Shown here one piece after another: positions 1 through 9,653 of a stretch of 64,000 nucleotides of DNA. This stretch comes from an uncultured Carboxylicivirga sp. (lineage in GTDB: Bacteria > Bacteroidota > Bacteroidia > Bacteroidales > Marinilabiliaceae). Positions within the stretch are counted from its first letter, which is position 1, and the number at the start of each line of letters is the position of its first letter. The notes below the pieces were generated by a model, which was not told the DNA's origin, did not search any database, and saw only the letters and a list, made by a program, of their open reading frames with translations. The DNA is taken from positions 2,542,001 to 2,606,000 of the forward strand of contig NZ_OY764327.1 in NCBI RefSeq assembly GCF_963668385.1, written 5' to 3'. Made by a program: the position numbers and the translations under genes.

Positions 1-1792
1 TGTAAAAGGGAGCGTAGTATTTAGTAAAATACCTGAAATCAAAACCAATTTGAAAATGCAGAACCTGAAATAGTGTGTTTTGGTAATAAGTTGAGTTGTA
101 ATAAGCTAAAGTTGGTAAAGGTATGATGTTTTGGTTACTGCTGTATTGAAAAGCTAAATCGTTATTAATTCTGATATTAGCCAGTTTAAACATCTTTTTT
201 AAATTACCATGAAATACTTGAATAACACCGCTGCTCTGACTCGGTGTTCCATCAGAGTTCCAGTATACGTAGTTGTTCATGAGTGATCCGCCAGCACTTA
301 ATTCAAGCTGTTTAGTAGGGATTCTAATGCCGCCTTTAAATCGAATTGTCCTTTTCTGACCAAAATTATTGTTCCATGCCAGGTGGTTTGAATAATATTG
401 AGATTCGAATAACTCAGGTTGAGTTAGGTAAATTCCTCCGTTTGCAAAAAAGCCAGCGGTATCATTTAAAATCCGGAAGCTTGAGTTTAAATCTCCTGTT
501 ATTTCAGAATCACCGGCTCTGTATCCTTGGAAATAAAGTTTGATACCTGCATTCCACCAGAAATTCTCTCCTAAATTTTTAAATATTTGGCCGCCTAAAG
601 CAGTATTAACAAGAGTTGTATCATTATTTATGTAATGAGGGATATAATCCCCATTACTTTCGGTGTATTTTACAGGTTGTTTTGGTGACCTGTAGAACGA
701 AACTTCGTTAGTGATATATGCTCGTAATCCAAATTTAAAAAGCGAGTTGGCTTCTTCGTTAAAGCGAATTTGGAAAGTGTTACGTAACGTATTGATACGA
801 ACACTATCGGCAGTTTGAAGAGTATCGCTATTGATATTAGGATAAAAAGGATTAGCAACTGATGAAGTATAGTAAGAGGGTAAATTAGAAATGTTGTATT
901 GCATTTGATCTTGCTCAAATTCAAAAGTATGGAAAGCTGTTCCAACAGGTAAGATTGTTTGAATCGAGTCTTTGTCTGTTAAAGTAATATTCCCAATATC
1001 CAAAGATTGATTAAAGAATAGTTTACGATTAGTAAGAACTTTTTCGGCTGTTGTAAAGCGTACCACAACACCATCTGGATCTAATTTATTAAAGTCTTGT
1101 GATTGAGCATCTCTGTCGATTCCCCCATTTTCAAGGTTCTTTAATTTCGAATATAGAAAAGCAGCCTGAAAACTATATTTATCACCATCGTATGATGTGA
1201 AAAATTTAGCATTATCTACATCTGATTTTTGAGAGGAATATTGCCCTAATGATGAAGATAAGGAATAGCTGGCACCTACATTAAATTTCTTGTTTACGTT
1301 TTGGGTGTAAAGCACCTTTATTGCCTCTTCCGACCGACGTTTAGGTCCTCCAAAATTATATGTAATATTTACGTATGGGGTTTTGGTGTTGTAAAAGTAT
1401 AAATCCTTAACATCTGGTAAATAAGCAAGGTAGGAATTGAAAAACAGATTTCCGTATTTAGCTTCACGGTCTTCAAAAATCATTGATTGATAAGCCGTAT
1501 TGATATTACCCAGATAGGCATTAGCAATACTCTTTTTATATATTGGATTGTATATCTGAAAGCCTGTTGTCATTGTATCAACAGCAGTAGTATCTGCAAA
1601 TGTAAAACCATCTTTTAAGTGCCAGGCTCTAACATCTGGTTTAATGGACGTACCCTTTTGTTGTTGTTCCTGTCCAGGTCCTTCCTCTCTACCAGATTGA
1701 GGACGTCCTTCAAGTCTTTGTTGACTAAAAGAAGTAATCGTAAAAAGAACAAACAATAGTAAGAATTGGTATCGGAGCTGAATACGTTGCAT
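1..1792 (-). CDS. Putative outer-membrane porin, Porin_10 type (3' end outside window)
   Basis: The reading frame opens at an ATG at 1790-1792 and stays open to the window edge, so the C-terminus is missing. The N-terminus is a signal peptide (MQRIQLRYQFLLLFVLFT, ending near SFSQ), followed by a Gln/Gly/Arg-rich linker. The rest (about 570 residues) is an alternating polar/aromatic beta-barrel pattern; the stretch TPYVNITYNFGGPKRRSE followed by LYTQNVNKKFNVG resembles the Bacteroidota 'putative porin' family (Porin_10), recognised from memory. It probably sits in the outer membrane; substrate unknown. It lies downstream of der on the same strand with a 126-bp gap and its own -7 box. Confidence 0.75.
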   Translation of the reverse strand, partial: MQRIQLRYQFLLLFVLFTITSFSQQRLEGRPQSGREEGPGQEQQQKGTSIKPDVRAWHLKDGFTFADTTAVDTMTTGFQIYNPIYKKSIANAYLGNINTAYQSMIFEDREAKYGNLFFNSYLAYLPDVKDLYFYNTKTPYVNITYNFGGPKRRSEEAIKVLYTQNVNKKFNVGASYSLSSSLGQYSSQKSDVDNAKFFTSYDGDKYSFQAAFLYSKLKNLENGGIDRDAQSQDFNKLDPDGVVVRFTTAEKVLTNRKLFFNQSLDIGNITLTDKDSIQTILPVGTAFHTFEFEQDQMQYNISNLPSYYTSSVANPFYPNINSDTLQTADSVRINTLRNTFQIRFNEEANSLFKFGLRAYITNEVSFYRSPKQPVKYTESNGDYIPHYINNDTTLVNTALGGQIFKNLGENFWWNAGIKLYFQGYRAGDSEITGDLNSSFRILNDTAGFFANGGIYLTQPELFESQYYSNHLAWNNNFGQKRTIRFKGGIRIPTKQLELSAGGSLMNNYVYWNSDGTPSQSSGVIQVFHGNLKKMFKLANIRINNDLAFQYSSNQNIIPLPTLAYYNSTYYQNTLFQVLHFQIGFDFRYFTKYYAPFY

Positions 1793-1846
1793 ATTACAAA
1801 GTGTGATAATGGGCTTCAAAACAAAACGGTTAAGTTGATGCAAAAG

Positions 1847-1854
1847 CAAATATA
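1847..1854 (-). promoter_or_regulatory. -7 box (TATATTTG) of the porin gene
   Basis: On the minus strand this matches the Bacteroidota -7 consensus TAnnTTTG, about 55 nt before the porin ATG. No good -33 TTTG is seen at the usual 19-21 nt spacing (a TTG lies 16 nt away), so this is a moderate call. Confidence 0.4.
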
Positions 1855-1918
1855 TGCATTTCTTTTACGGCAATATTTGCTTTCGATCGTCTATTTTCAT
1901 TAGTAAGACACCTGAACC

Positions 1919-3226
1919 TTATTTCTTACGCATAAAAATTTGCACTTGTAAGCCGTTAAAGTTCCAGTAACTTCTGATTTTGTTTTCAAGAAATCGCTTG
2001 TAAGGATCTTTTACATACTGAGGTAAGTTGCAAAAGAAAGCAAATGCTGGCGATTGTGTTGGCAACTGAGTAATATATTTAATTTTAATAAATTTACCTT
2101 TTATTGATGGTGGAGGATTCTTATCAATCTCGGCCAGTAATATCTCGTTTAATTGAGATGTAGGTATTTTAAAATTACGATTATTGTATACTTCAATTGA
2201 TTTTTCAATTGCTTTATGAATACGTTGTTTGGTTAAAGCCGATGTAAAAACAATTGGAAAATCAGTAAAGGGTGCCATTGCACTTCTGATTTCTTCTTCG
2301 AATTTTTTAGTAGTATGTGTATCTTTTTCAACTAAATCCCATTTGTTAACCAAAACAACAATCCCTTTCCGGTTACGCTGAATCAACTGGAATATTTTCT
2401 GATCTTGCCCTTCAAAACCTCGGGTAGCATCAATCATTAGCATACAAACATCTGAGTTTTCAATGGCTCTGATAGCACGCATAACTGAGTAAAATTCCAA
2501 ATCTTCGTGAACACGATTTTTCTTACGCACACCGGCTGTATCAACCAGGTAAAAATCGTGGCCAAATTTATTATAACGAGTATAGATTGAATCGCGTGTT
2601 GTACCCGAAATAGGTGTTACTATATTTCGTTCCTCACCAATAAACGCATTTAGTATTGATGACTTACCTGCATTAGGCCTACCAACAATAGTAAAACGAG
2701 GAAGTTCTATTTCTTCTTCTTCGGTGTTTTCCTTAGGAAAAACTTCAACCAAACGATCCAAAAACTCACCGGTTCCGGCTCCGTTAATCGACGAAATAGG
2801 GAAAAGTTCATCCAGTCCCATTGAATAAAAATAACTGGCTTCAGGAATACGATCGTTGTTATCCACTTTATTAACTAAAACCAATACCGGTTTTTTAGTG
2901 CGACGTAATAACTCGGCAACACCTTCGTCGTAGTCGGTTACACCTGTAATTACATCCACCACAAAAACGATTACATCGGCTTCTTCTATGGCAATCAATA
3001 CCTGTTTGCGAATCTCCTCTTCAAAAATATCATCTGAATTGGTAGCATAACCTCCGGTGTCTACCACCGAAAACTCAACACCGTTCCAAAAGGCCTTGCC
3101 ATATAAACGGTCGCGGGTAACACCTGCTTCTTCGTTGACGATAGCCTGACGTGTACCTGTTAATCTATTGAATAGCGTTGATTTACCTACGTTTGGTCTA
3201 CCAACAATTGCAACTAAATTTCCCAT
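1919..3226 (-). CDS. der: Ribosome biogenesis GTPase Der (EngA)
   Basis: Der is a tandem-GTPase protein needed for 50S subunit maturation in the cytoplasm. The 435-residue product has the family's normal length and order: GTPase domain 1 with P-loop GRPNVGKST near residue 9, DTGG and NKVD motifs; GTPase domain 2 with GRPNAGKSS near residue 182, DTAG and NKWD; then a C-terminal KH-like domain (about 350-435). The ATG at 3226 is followed at once by the first P-loop strand, which fixes the start. era lies 90 bp upstream on the same strand, but der has its own promoter. Confidence 0.97.
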   Translation of the reverse strand: MGNLVAIVGRPNVGKSTLFNRLTGTRQAIVNEEAGVTRDRLYGKAFWNGVEFSVVDTGGYATNSDDIFEEEIRKQVLIAIEEADVIVFVVDVITGVTDYDEGVAELLRRTKKPVLVLVNKVDNNDRIPEASYFYSMGLDELFPISSINGAGTGEFLDRLVEVFPKENTEEEEIELPRFTIVGRPNAGKSSILNAFIGEERNIVTPISGTTRDSIYTRYNKFGHDFYLVDTAGVRKKNRVHEDLEFYSVMRAIRAIENSDVCMLMIDATRGFEGQDQKIFQLIQRNRKGIVVLVNKWDLVEKDTHTTKKFEEEIRSAMAPFTDFPIVFTSALTKQRIHKAIEKSIEVYNNRNFKIPTSQLNEILLAEIDKNPPPSIKGKFIKIKYITQLPTQSPAFAFFCNLPQYVKDPYKRFLENKIRSYWNFNGLQVQIFMRKK

Positions 3227-3256
3227 GATATTTTTATTTTATTCAATTTGGGGCTG

Positions 3257-3287
3257 CAAAAGTAGTGAAAATCAGCCCACACACCAA
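3257..3287 (-). promoter_or_regulatory. Promoter of der (TTG-N20-TACTTTTG)
   Basis: On the minus strand a TTG (3285-3287) lies 20 nt upstream of TACTTTTG (3257-3264), matching the Bacteroidota sigma-ABfr layout (TTTG, 19-21 nt, TAnnTTTG). The implied start near 3250 gives a leader of about 25 nt. Confidence 0.6.
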
Positions 3288-3315
3288 TAAAATTAAGAAA
3301 GCTTAAGTATTTAAA

Positions 3316-4200
3316 TTATTTAAGATCGTATCCGTGTCCTCTTAAGAAGTTGTCTTTGTTTCTCCAGTCTTTCGAAACCTTCACATAAGTGGTTAACATT
3401 ACTTTTTTCTTTAGGAATGCTTCAATGTCTTTTCGGGCTTCAATACCCACCCATTTTAGCTTTACTCCTTTATGACCAATTATGATTCCTTTTTGAGAGT
3501 CGCGTGCTACGTGAATGACAGCACGAATATCCACTCTTTCAGGACCTTCGTTGTATTCTTCCACTTCCACTTCTACCGAGTATGGAATTTCTTTTTTGTA
3601 TTGTAGTAAAATCTTTTCGCGAATAATCTCAGTCACAAAAAACTTCTCCGGCTTATCCGTCAATGCTTCTTTATCAAAGAAAGGAGGTGAGTCGGGAAGA
3701 AGTTCAATAATGCGATCTTTTAGATTTTGAACATTGAACTTATGAAGTGCCGACATAGGTAAGATTTCAGCATTTGGTAGCTGCTCTTTCCAAAAATCAA
3801 CAATTTCATCCAACTTATTCTGATCAACCAAATCAATTTTGTTGATGACCAACAAAACGGGAATATCAGTTTTTTGAACTGCACCTAAAAAATCATCGTT
3901 TTTATCAGGCTTTTCAAAAGTATCGGTTACGTATAAAATAATGTCGGCATCGGCCAAGGCTGATTTCGAAAAACGTAACATCGACTCCTGTAATTTATAA
4001 TTGGGTTTTAATACACCCGGAGTATCGGAAAATACAATCTGGTATTCGGGTTGATTTACAATTCCGAATATACGATGACGGGTAGTTTGCGCTTTTGATG
4101 TGATAATCGATAAGCGTTCTCCAACCAATTCATTCGACAATGTAGATTTTCCAACATTTGGGTTTCCAACAATATTTACAAAGCCTGCTTTATGTGACAT
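3316..4200 (-). CDS. era: GTPase Era
   Basis: Era is an essential GTPase that binds the 3' end of 16S rRNA during 30S assembly. The product (294 residues from the ATG at 4198-4200; an in-frame TTG three codons upstream is less likely) has GNPNVGKST, DTPGV and NKID motifs in the N-terminal GTPase domain. A C-terminal KH domain follows, with GIIIGHKGVKLKWVG (about 240-255). Length is normal. It lies upstream of der on the same strand, two ribosome-assembly GTPases together. A near-consensus -7 box (TATCTTCG) lies about 22 nt upstream of the start. Confidence 0.96.
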   Translation of the reverse strand: MSHKAGFVNIVGNPNVGKSTLSNELVGERLSIITSKAQTTRHRIFGIVNQPEYQIVFSDTPGVLKPNYKLQESMLRFSKSALADADIILYVTDTFEKPDKNDDFLGAVQKTDIPVLLVINKIDLVDQNKLDEIVDFWKEQLPNAEILPMSALHKFNVQNLKDRIIELLPDSPPFFDKEALTDKPEKFFVTEIIREKILLQYKKEIPYSVEVEVEEYNEGPERVDIRAVIHVARDSQKGIIIGHKGVKLKWVGIEARKDIEAFLKKKVMLTTYVKVSKDWRNKDNFLRGHGYDLK

Positions 4201-4298
4201 GATGTTCAACTTGAAAATTTGCTGCGAAGATACGACAATTTATAACAGTTTTAGTTATTTGGCATAAAGATGCAAGATGGTTATTAATTACCTTTTAC

Positions 4299-4306
4299 TA
4301 CTTTTG
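4299..4306 (+). promoter_or_regulatory. -7 box (TACTTTTG) of the GH20 gene
   Basis: Perfect TAnnTTTG match 36 nt before the GH20 ATG. No TTTG at the expected -33 distance is visible. Confidence 0.45.
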
Positions 4307-4342
4307 GATTGAGAACACACGAAAACCTAAAATTAGCTCTTA

Positions 4343-6622
4343 ATGCTTAATAAATTTTGTCTGCTTTTATTCATAATCAGTTTATTAATGTCTTGCTCCG
4401 AGGATGAGAAGTCAGAATTGATGATTATTCCTTTACCTCAGCATATAGAACAGTTGACCGGTCAGTTTGAAATAACCGAACAAACAGTACTTACTGTAAA
4501 CGATTCTAGTCTTACTTCTATAGCGCAAATATTATCTGATAAAATTAATAGTACTTCTTATTTTAGATTGACAATATTGGATACAATACCAGGTAAGAAT
4601 TACATCTCTTTTGTTTTAGATTCTTCAGTTAATCTGGATGATGAGGGATACCAGATTGACGCAATGGAGGATAGTGTGAAAATAACTGGTAAAACAACAG
4701 CTGGTGTGTTTTATGGCTTGCAATCCCTTTTGCAATTATTGCCGTTCGAGGTTGAGAGCGATGAGTTTGTTCAGCATATGAAGTGGCAAATCCCCTGTGT
4801 GAAGATTAAAGATGCGCCCCGTTTTAAGTGGCGTGGTATGCATATGGATGTGTGTCGTCATTTTGTGCCGGTTGAGAACATTAAAAAGCATCTGGATATG
4901 ATGGCGATGGTAAAGCTGAATACGTTTCATTGGCATTTGACAGAAGATCAGGCTTGGCGAATTGAAATCAAGCAATATCCCAAACTTACCCAAATAGGCT
5001 CCAAAAGAATAGAAGGAGAAGGTTTTGAATACGAAGGTTTTTATACTCAGGATGAAATAAAAGAGGTGGTGGCATATGCTGATGCTCGTCACATTACTGT
5101 GGTTCCTGAGATTGAATTACCGGGTCATGCACTGGCGGCTTTAGCGGCTTATCCCGAGTATTCGTGTACGGGTGGTCCGTTTCAAATTCGCAATACATGG
5201 GGTGTTGAGTCCAATGTTTACTGTGCAGGAAAAGAGGAGACCTTTACTTTTCTCGAAAATATTATTGATGAGGTGGTAGAATTGTTCCCTTCGCCTTATT
5301 TCCATATTGGAGGTGATGAATGTCCGAAAGACCGATGGAAAGAATGTCCTTTATGTCAGAAAAGAATAAAAGAGGAAGGATTAAAAAATGAGCATGAGTT
5401 GCAAAGTTACTTTGTGAAACGCATAGAAAAGATACTTGTTAATCATGGTAAAACGATGATTGGTTGGGATGAGATTCTGGAAGGAGGATTGGCTGAATCA
5501 GCGGCGGTGATGTCATGGAGAGGTGAAGAAGGAGGGATCGAAGCTGCCAAGCAGGGACATGATGTGGTAATGACGCCCGGTAATTGGTGTTATCTCGATC
5601 ATTATCAGGGCGACCATCGTGTGGAACCGGTTGCAATAGGTGGTTATACCACTTTGGAAGACGTATATGAGTACGAACCTGTTCCAACAGATATTGCTGA
5701 AGATAAAGTATATCATATATTAGGTGCACAAGGCAATGTTTGGACAGAATATATGTATACACCCGAGTTGGTTGAATACCGAGTATATCCCCGTATTTTG
5801 GCTTTGGCCGAAGTTAACTGGACAAGTAAAGAAAAGCGCAATTACGATAGCTTTATTTATCGTTTGGATAATCTGCATCGACGGATGGATTTACACCATA
5901 TCAATTATCATATTCCGTTGCCCGAAGGACCTGTTGATAAAATGGTATTTGTAGATAATATCAAATTGAAATTCTCTAATACCCGCAATTTAGATATGGT
6001 TTACACTACGGATGGAACAACGCCAACTGATTTTTCGAACCTTTATCAGAAGCCTTTGATTTTTGCTGCCAGCAAAACCATTAAAATTGCAACAATGATG
6101 AATACCGGTAAAATGAGCCCGGTTAGAACTATACGTTTAATCAAGGCGGGTTATATCGAGGCTGTTAAACCTGAAAGTATAGATTCAGGTTTGATGGAGA
6201 AATATATTGTTGGTCATTTTATTAGAACTGAAGAACTGGAAAAAGTCAGTGATTGGACTCAACGAATTAACTCAATGAAACCAGTAAAAGAAATAAGAGG
6301 TGATGCACATGCAAATGAATCGGCATCTGTGTTTACTGGTTATCTTAATGTGCCAGAGGATGGTATTTATGAGTTTTCAACCAATCTTGATCAATTTTAT
6401 ATTGCCAATCAACTGTTGATTGATAACAATGGTGAGGTAAAACGTTTCTCGCGACACAATTCAACCATTGCCTTACGAAAAGGGAAACATCCTGTAAAAT
6501 TGGTTTATCTTAATAATATAATTGGCGGTTGGCCTCAGGCGTGGAATGGCCACAAAGTTCAATTTCGACTTTGGGGAGATGATGAGTTTACTACTGTTTC
6601 AGCCGAAATGTATAGTCATTGA
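4343..6622 (+). CDS. GH20 beta-N-acetylhexosaminidase lipoprotein
   Basis: This enzyme removes terminal beta-linked GlcNAc/GalNAc from glycans. The 759-residue product begins with a lipoprotein signal (LLMSC, lipid Cys18). A GH20b-type domain (about 27-150) precedes the GH20 TIM barrel (about 155-500), which carries HWHLTEDQAWR and the catalytic Asp-Glu pair D325-E326 in HIGGDECPKDRW. Then come a chitobiase-C-terminal-like domain (about 540-605, YTTDGTTPTDF) and a PA14-like carbohydrate-binding domain (about 640-750). It is probably anchored to the periplasmic or outer surface. It is divergent from era, with no polysaccharide-utilisation (SusCD) genes beside it, so the natural substrate cannot be read from context. 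Confidence 0.93.
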   Translation: MLNKFCLLLFIISLLMSCSEDEKSELMIIPLPQHIEQLTGQFEITEQTVLTVNDSSLTSIAQILSDKINSTSYFRLTILDTIPGKNYISFVLDSSVNLDDEGYQIDAMEDSVKITGKTTAGVFYGLQSLLQLLPFEVESDEFVQHMKWQIPCVKIKDAPRFKWRGMHMDVCRHFVPVENIKKHLDMMAMVKLNTFHWHLTEDQAWRIEIKQYPKLTQIGSKRIEGEGFEYEGFYTQDEIKEVVAYADARHITVVPEIELPGHALAALAAYPEYSCTGGPFQIRNTWGVESNVYCAGKEETFTFLENIIDEVVELFPSPYFHIGGDECPKDRWKECPLCQKRIKEEGLKNEHELQSYFVKRIEKILVNHGKTMIGWDEILEGGLAESAAVMSWRGEEGGIEAAKQGHDVVMTPGNWCYLDHYQGDHRVEPVAIGGYTTLEDVYEYEPVPTDIAEDKVYHILGAQGNVWTEYMYTPELVEYRVYPRILALAEVNWTSKEKRNYDSFIYRLDNLHRRMDLHHINYHIPLPEGPVDKMVFVDNIKLKFSNTRNLDMVYTTDGTTPTDFSNLYQKPLIFAASKTIKIATMMNTGKMSPVRTIRLIKAGYIEAVKPESIDSGLMEKYIVGHFIRTEELEKVSDWTQRINSMKPVKEIRGDAHANESASVFTGYLNVPEDGIYEFSTNLDQFYIANQLLIDNNGEVKRFSRHNSTIALRKGKHPVKLVYLNNIIGGWPQAWNGHKVQFRLWGDDEFTTVSAEMYSH

Positions 6623-6696
6623 AAATAGCTGGATAGTTTTTAGCAGTAGTCAGTCAGCCGTAGAAATAATGTCGATTTATAGGAACCTTTCTTGTA

Positions 6697-6780
6697 GTCC
6701 CGTAGGGACATTTGTAAAAGCATAGTACGAAAGTGCTATGTAATCTGTTGTTTTATTTGAGTCCTGTAAGGACGATTGTA
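6697..6780. repeat. Dispersed three-hairpin intergenic repeat, copy a
   Basis: The copy has three short inverted repeats: GTCCCGTAGGGAC (6697-6709), CATAGTACGAAAGTGCTATG (6721-6740, GAAA loop) and GTCCTGTAAGGAC (6761-6773). Related copies occur near 11.25, 14.1 and 16.6 kb, always between genes. Here it fills the gap between the convergent GH20 and MutS-like genes. The structure resembles REP/BIME elements; the transposase responsible is not in this window. Confidence 0.7.
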
Positions 6781-6786
6781 CAATGA

Positions 6787-8391
6787 TTATAATTCGCTCA
6801 TCATCTTCAATTGCTTGATATCCGCTTCCTTCGAAATAGCAATGGCCTCTTCAATAATCGATTTTGGATAATCGTTCATCTCCAATATCCTGATTGCATT
6901 TCTTTTTTTCAACGGACCATGTTTAAGCTGATAATCAAAATCGATGGAATTGTTATCAACCGATTCGCAAAAATGATACAATTCATATTCGTCTTTAAGT
7001 AGTTCGGCTAATTCGATATCATGCGTTGATACAAACACCAGGTTGTTATTCTTTGCCAGATATGAAAGCACCGCTTTTCCCGACGAGATGCGCTCAACCG
7101 TATTAGTCCCTTTAAAAATCTCATCCAACAGAAATAAGTTATTCCCTTTAGTACTTTTTTCAATCATTGAATGAATGGTTTGTACTTCCTCTAAATAATA
7201 ACTTTTGCTATTGAGTAAATCGTCGCTGATTCGAATGGCTGATTCAATGGAGAAACTAGTAAATCGTGCTTCTCTGGCAAAACAGGTGTTGATAGTCAAT
7301 CCTGTTAATACATTAATACCAATGCTGCGAATAAAAGTAGTTTTGCCCGACATGTTGGAACCAGTTAGTAATATTGAACGATTATGAGTTGACAAGTTAT
7401 TAGGTGTGCAGTCGGGGATCAGAGGATGATACATTTCAGTTATCTCTATCTCGGCTTGTGCTGAAATATTGGGTAAGCAATATGAGTATAGTCCATGGCG
7501 CAAAGAAACTACAGAAAGCAATGCATCGGTTTTACCAACAAAGTCGAAAATTTTCTCAATTTCTGAACCCTTTGATTTAAGCTGTTTTGATACACTAAAA
7601 AGGATGATGGGCTCTAATAAAAACAGAATTTTAATCAATTCGATGATAAACCAGAACAAGGCTTGAAATTCGCCTTGCACTTTTGCTTCGAGCTGAAAAA
7701 GCAACATCTTGTTTTTAATGCTGTCAATTACCTTGGTTGATTGTAATAGATCTTTATTTATTGATTGTAGGGGATGATATTTAAACAGCTGCTTGGCACA
7801 ATCTTTCAGTTTTATTAACTGAGGAATAGAGGCAGTGTAATGAATCAGATTTTTTTTATTCCAGTAATGAACAATCAGGTTGAAAACAATCAATCCCATC
7901 AGAATAAACAGAAATTGCGGTATGTACGGAAACAAAATCAGGCTGGCAATGACTATAATAGGAGAGAAGCGAGCCAGTTTAAACCAAGTGGGTGCTTCAG
8001 GCTGCTTTTCCTGAAACAACGAAGCAATGTAATAAGCATCATCATTATTTAATTTGCTAAGCAAATGCTGGATGTGAAAGATGGAATGTTCTTGAATTAG
8101 CTGAGTAATGATTTTTTCATCCTGCTCAAAACGATGTGCTTTTGGAATATTTCTTAATTGATTATACAAAAATTGCTGACCGGGCTTCGATGAGGTTCGG
8201 TCTGTAAACATAAAGAGCTCATCAAAATCCAGATCGTTACAAGTACGATCCGAGAGAGTTTTATTTGTTGAATTACTCTTTTTATTCTTGAAATATAATT
8301 TGATAAGATCAAAATTGAATTCTTCGTTTTTGAGGTTACCAAATGAATTTTTAAGCTTTTCTATCTTTTTCTTTTGGTGTTGAAAAATCAT
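6787..8391 (-). CDS. MutS-family ATPase with membrane segments
   Basis: The C-terminal half of this 534-residue protein is a MutS-type ABC ATPase: Walker A GSNMSGKTTFIRS (about residue 345) and Walker B NLFLLDEIFKGTNT followed by the H-loop STHD. Upstream is a MutS core-like helical region (about 55-330) interrupted by a strongly hydrophobic segment (about 143-177), which predicts one or two membrane helices. It lacks the mismatch-recognition domain I of MutS and the Smr domain of MutS2. It is a Bacteroidota 'MutS-related' protein of unknown role, not a mismatch-repair MutS. The start is an ATG. The gene stands alone. Confidence 0.8.
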   Translation of the reverse strand: MIFQHQKKKIEKLKNSFGNLKNEEFNFDLIKLYFKNKKSNSTNKTLSDRTCNDLDFDELFMFTDRTSSKPGQQFLYNQLRNIPKAHRFEQDEKIITQLIQEHSIFHIQHLLSKLNNDDAYYIASLFQEKQPEAPTWFKLARFSPIIVIASLILFPYIPQFLFILMGLIVFNLIVHYWNKKNLIHYTASIPQLIKLKDCAKQLFKYHPLQSINKDLLQSTKVIDSIKNKMLLFQLEAKVQGEFQALFWFIIELIKILFLLEPIILFSVSKQLKSKGSEIEKIFDFVGKTDALLSVVSLRHGLYSYCLPNISAQAEIEITEMYHPLIPDCTPNNLSTHNRSILLTGSNMSGKTTFIRSIGINVLTGLTINTCFAREARFTSFSIESAIRISDDLLNSKSYYLEEVQTIHSMIEKSTKGNNLFLLDEIFKGTNTVERISSGKAVLSYLAKNNNLVFVSTHDIELAELLKDEYELYHFCESVDNNSIDFDYQLKHGPLKKRNAIRILEMNDYPKSIIEEAIAISKEADIKQLKMMSEL

Positions 8392-8565
8392 AGGTAAAGG
8401 TTGTGAGTTGACCTGTAAATATAGCTTATATCTTTGTTTAAAACGATTATTAAGTATTGGATTACATCAATGAAAATTGTTTTTTGATGAAAAGGAGGGT
8501 AATGTCAATATGAGCCAAGTTGTAAGTGATATTTGGTATTCTGACGTTTATCTGAAACTATATAA

Positions 8566-8994
8566 TTATTGTTGGTTGGGAATATAAAAACAGTTTTTTA
8601 AAAAGCATTCTACGGCAAATTCACTTGCATCAAAATGGGGTGTTGGAAGTTGTTTTGGGTCAACCCAGTTCCATGTTTCGCATTTGTCTTTTTCTTTCAC
8701 TACAGGCTCCCCTTGAAATTGATTGGTATGCAAAACAACTGAAATGTAATGTACCTTTTCATTTGTATAGGTTCTCAGGTTATTTGTAACAGCAATTACT
8801 TTAGGAGTATCTATTATTAATCCGGTTTCTTCATAAATTTCTTTAATGGCTGCTTCTTCAAAGGATTCACCTAATTCAAGATGTCCACCGGGAATAGAGT
8901 AAAATGGAGCATGACTTCCTTTTCGTTTTCCTATCAATATCTTTTTGTTTATGTTCTCAATTATTACTCCGATTCCTACTTTTGGTCTTTCCAT
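8566..8994 (-). CDS. Nudix hydrolase
   Basis: The 142-residue product contains a complete Nudix box, GHLELGESFEEAAIKEIYEE then TGL (about residues 37-60), with the Glu residues that bind divalent metal. Nudix enzymes hydrolyse nucleoside diphosphates linked to another group; the N-terminus (PKVGIGVIIEN) and short length resemble small MutT/NudG-like nucleotide-pool enzymes, but the substrate cannot be deduced. It starts with an ATG 11 bp after the stop of the RibD/DHFR-like gene on the same strand, so the two are probably cotranscribed. Confidence 0.88.
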   Translation of the reverse strand: MERPKVGIGVIIENINKKILIGKRKGSHAPFYSIPGGHLELGESFEEAAIKEIYEETGLIIDTPKVIAVTNNLRTYTNEKVHYISVVLHTNQFQGEPVVKEKDKCETWNWVDPKQLPTPHFDASEFAVECFLKNCFYIPNQQ

Positions 8995-9005
8995 TCTTTG
9001 TTGAT

Positions 9006-9551
9006 TTAGTTTTCTTTTTTTCGTTTATAATGATTTTGTGTTATTTGATTCAGATAAATTTTTGTTCCGGTTAATTCGAAATTTAACTGGTTTGGTAGAT
9101 CTCCAAATAAGGACGACCCACCTCCTAATAACACAGGAATGGTGGTAAATATCATTTCGTCTATCAGGTCAGCTTTTAAAAAATTATTGATAGTTGTTCC
9201 TCCATCAATGTACAATCGTTCGTAACCTTTTTCATGAATTTGCTCCAGAATGTCGGTTAATGAGCCTTTGATCAAATAAGCTTTGTTTTTGTGCGATGCC
9301 GGTATTTTGTTAAGTTTATTACTTAATACGAAAACCGGTTTGTTATATGGCCAGGGAATAGTAAAGCTTATAACCGTTTCAAATGTTTTTCGGCCCATAA
9401 CAATTGCATCAATCCTATTGATAAACTCTATATAGCCCATATCCTCATTCTCAGGATTTGGAATAGAATGTAACCAATCTAGTCCGCCATTTCTATCAGC
9501 TATATACCCATCAATACTTGTTGCTATAAATACACTATTCTTTTTACTCAT
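9006..9551 (-). CDS. RibD C-terminal/dihydrofolate reductase-like protein
   Basis: The 181-residue protein has the DHFR-like fold of the RibD C-terminal family: SVFIATSIDGYIADRNGG at the N-terminus, IVMGRKTFETV in the middle, and IDGGTTINNFLKADLIDEM near the C-terminus. Stand-alone members (YyaP/YwjB type) are putative NAD(P)H-dependent reductases whose substrates are mostly unknown. It is not a convincing housekeeping FolA. It starts at an ATG and lies just upstream of the Nudix gene as a likely two-gene operon. Confidence 0.82.
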   Translation of the reverse strand: MSKKNSVFIATSIDGYIADRNGGLDWLHSIPNPENEDMGYIEFINRIDAIVMGRKTFETVISFTIPWPYNKPVFVLSNKLNKIPASHKNKAYLIKGSLTDILEQIHEKGYERLYIDGGTTINNFLKADLIDEMIFTTIPVLLGGGSSLFGDLPNQLNFELTGTKIYLNQITQNHYKRKKEN

Positions 9552-9653
9552 CTCTAACGCTAATTTTGTTAATGTTATGTCAACTTATGTTTAGCAAATA
9601 GGGGCCCATAATAACAATCAGGATAGGATTTATTCAAGAGAGCTTTGTGGTTG

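Noticed and set aside
4201-4209. Upstream TTG start for era
   Set aside because: Adds only three residues; the ATG at 4200 is a better start for the family.
5439-5762. Minus-strand 107-residue frame inside the GH20 gene
   Set aside because: Antisense shadow of a well-supported gene; no promoter, no recognised domain.
4343-6622. Polysaccharide utilisation locus
   Set aside because: No SusC/SusD pair or other glycan enzymes adjoin the GH20 gene.
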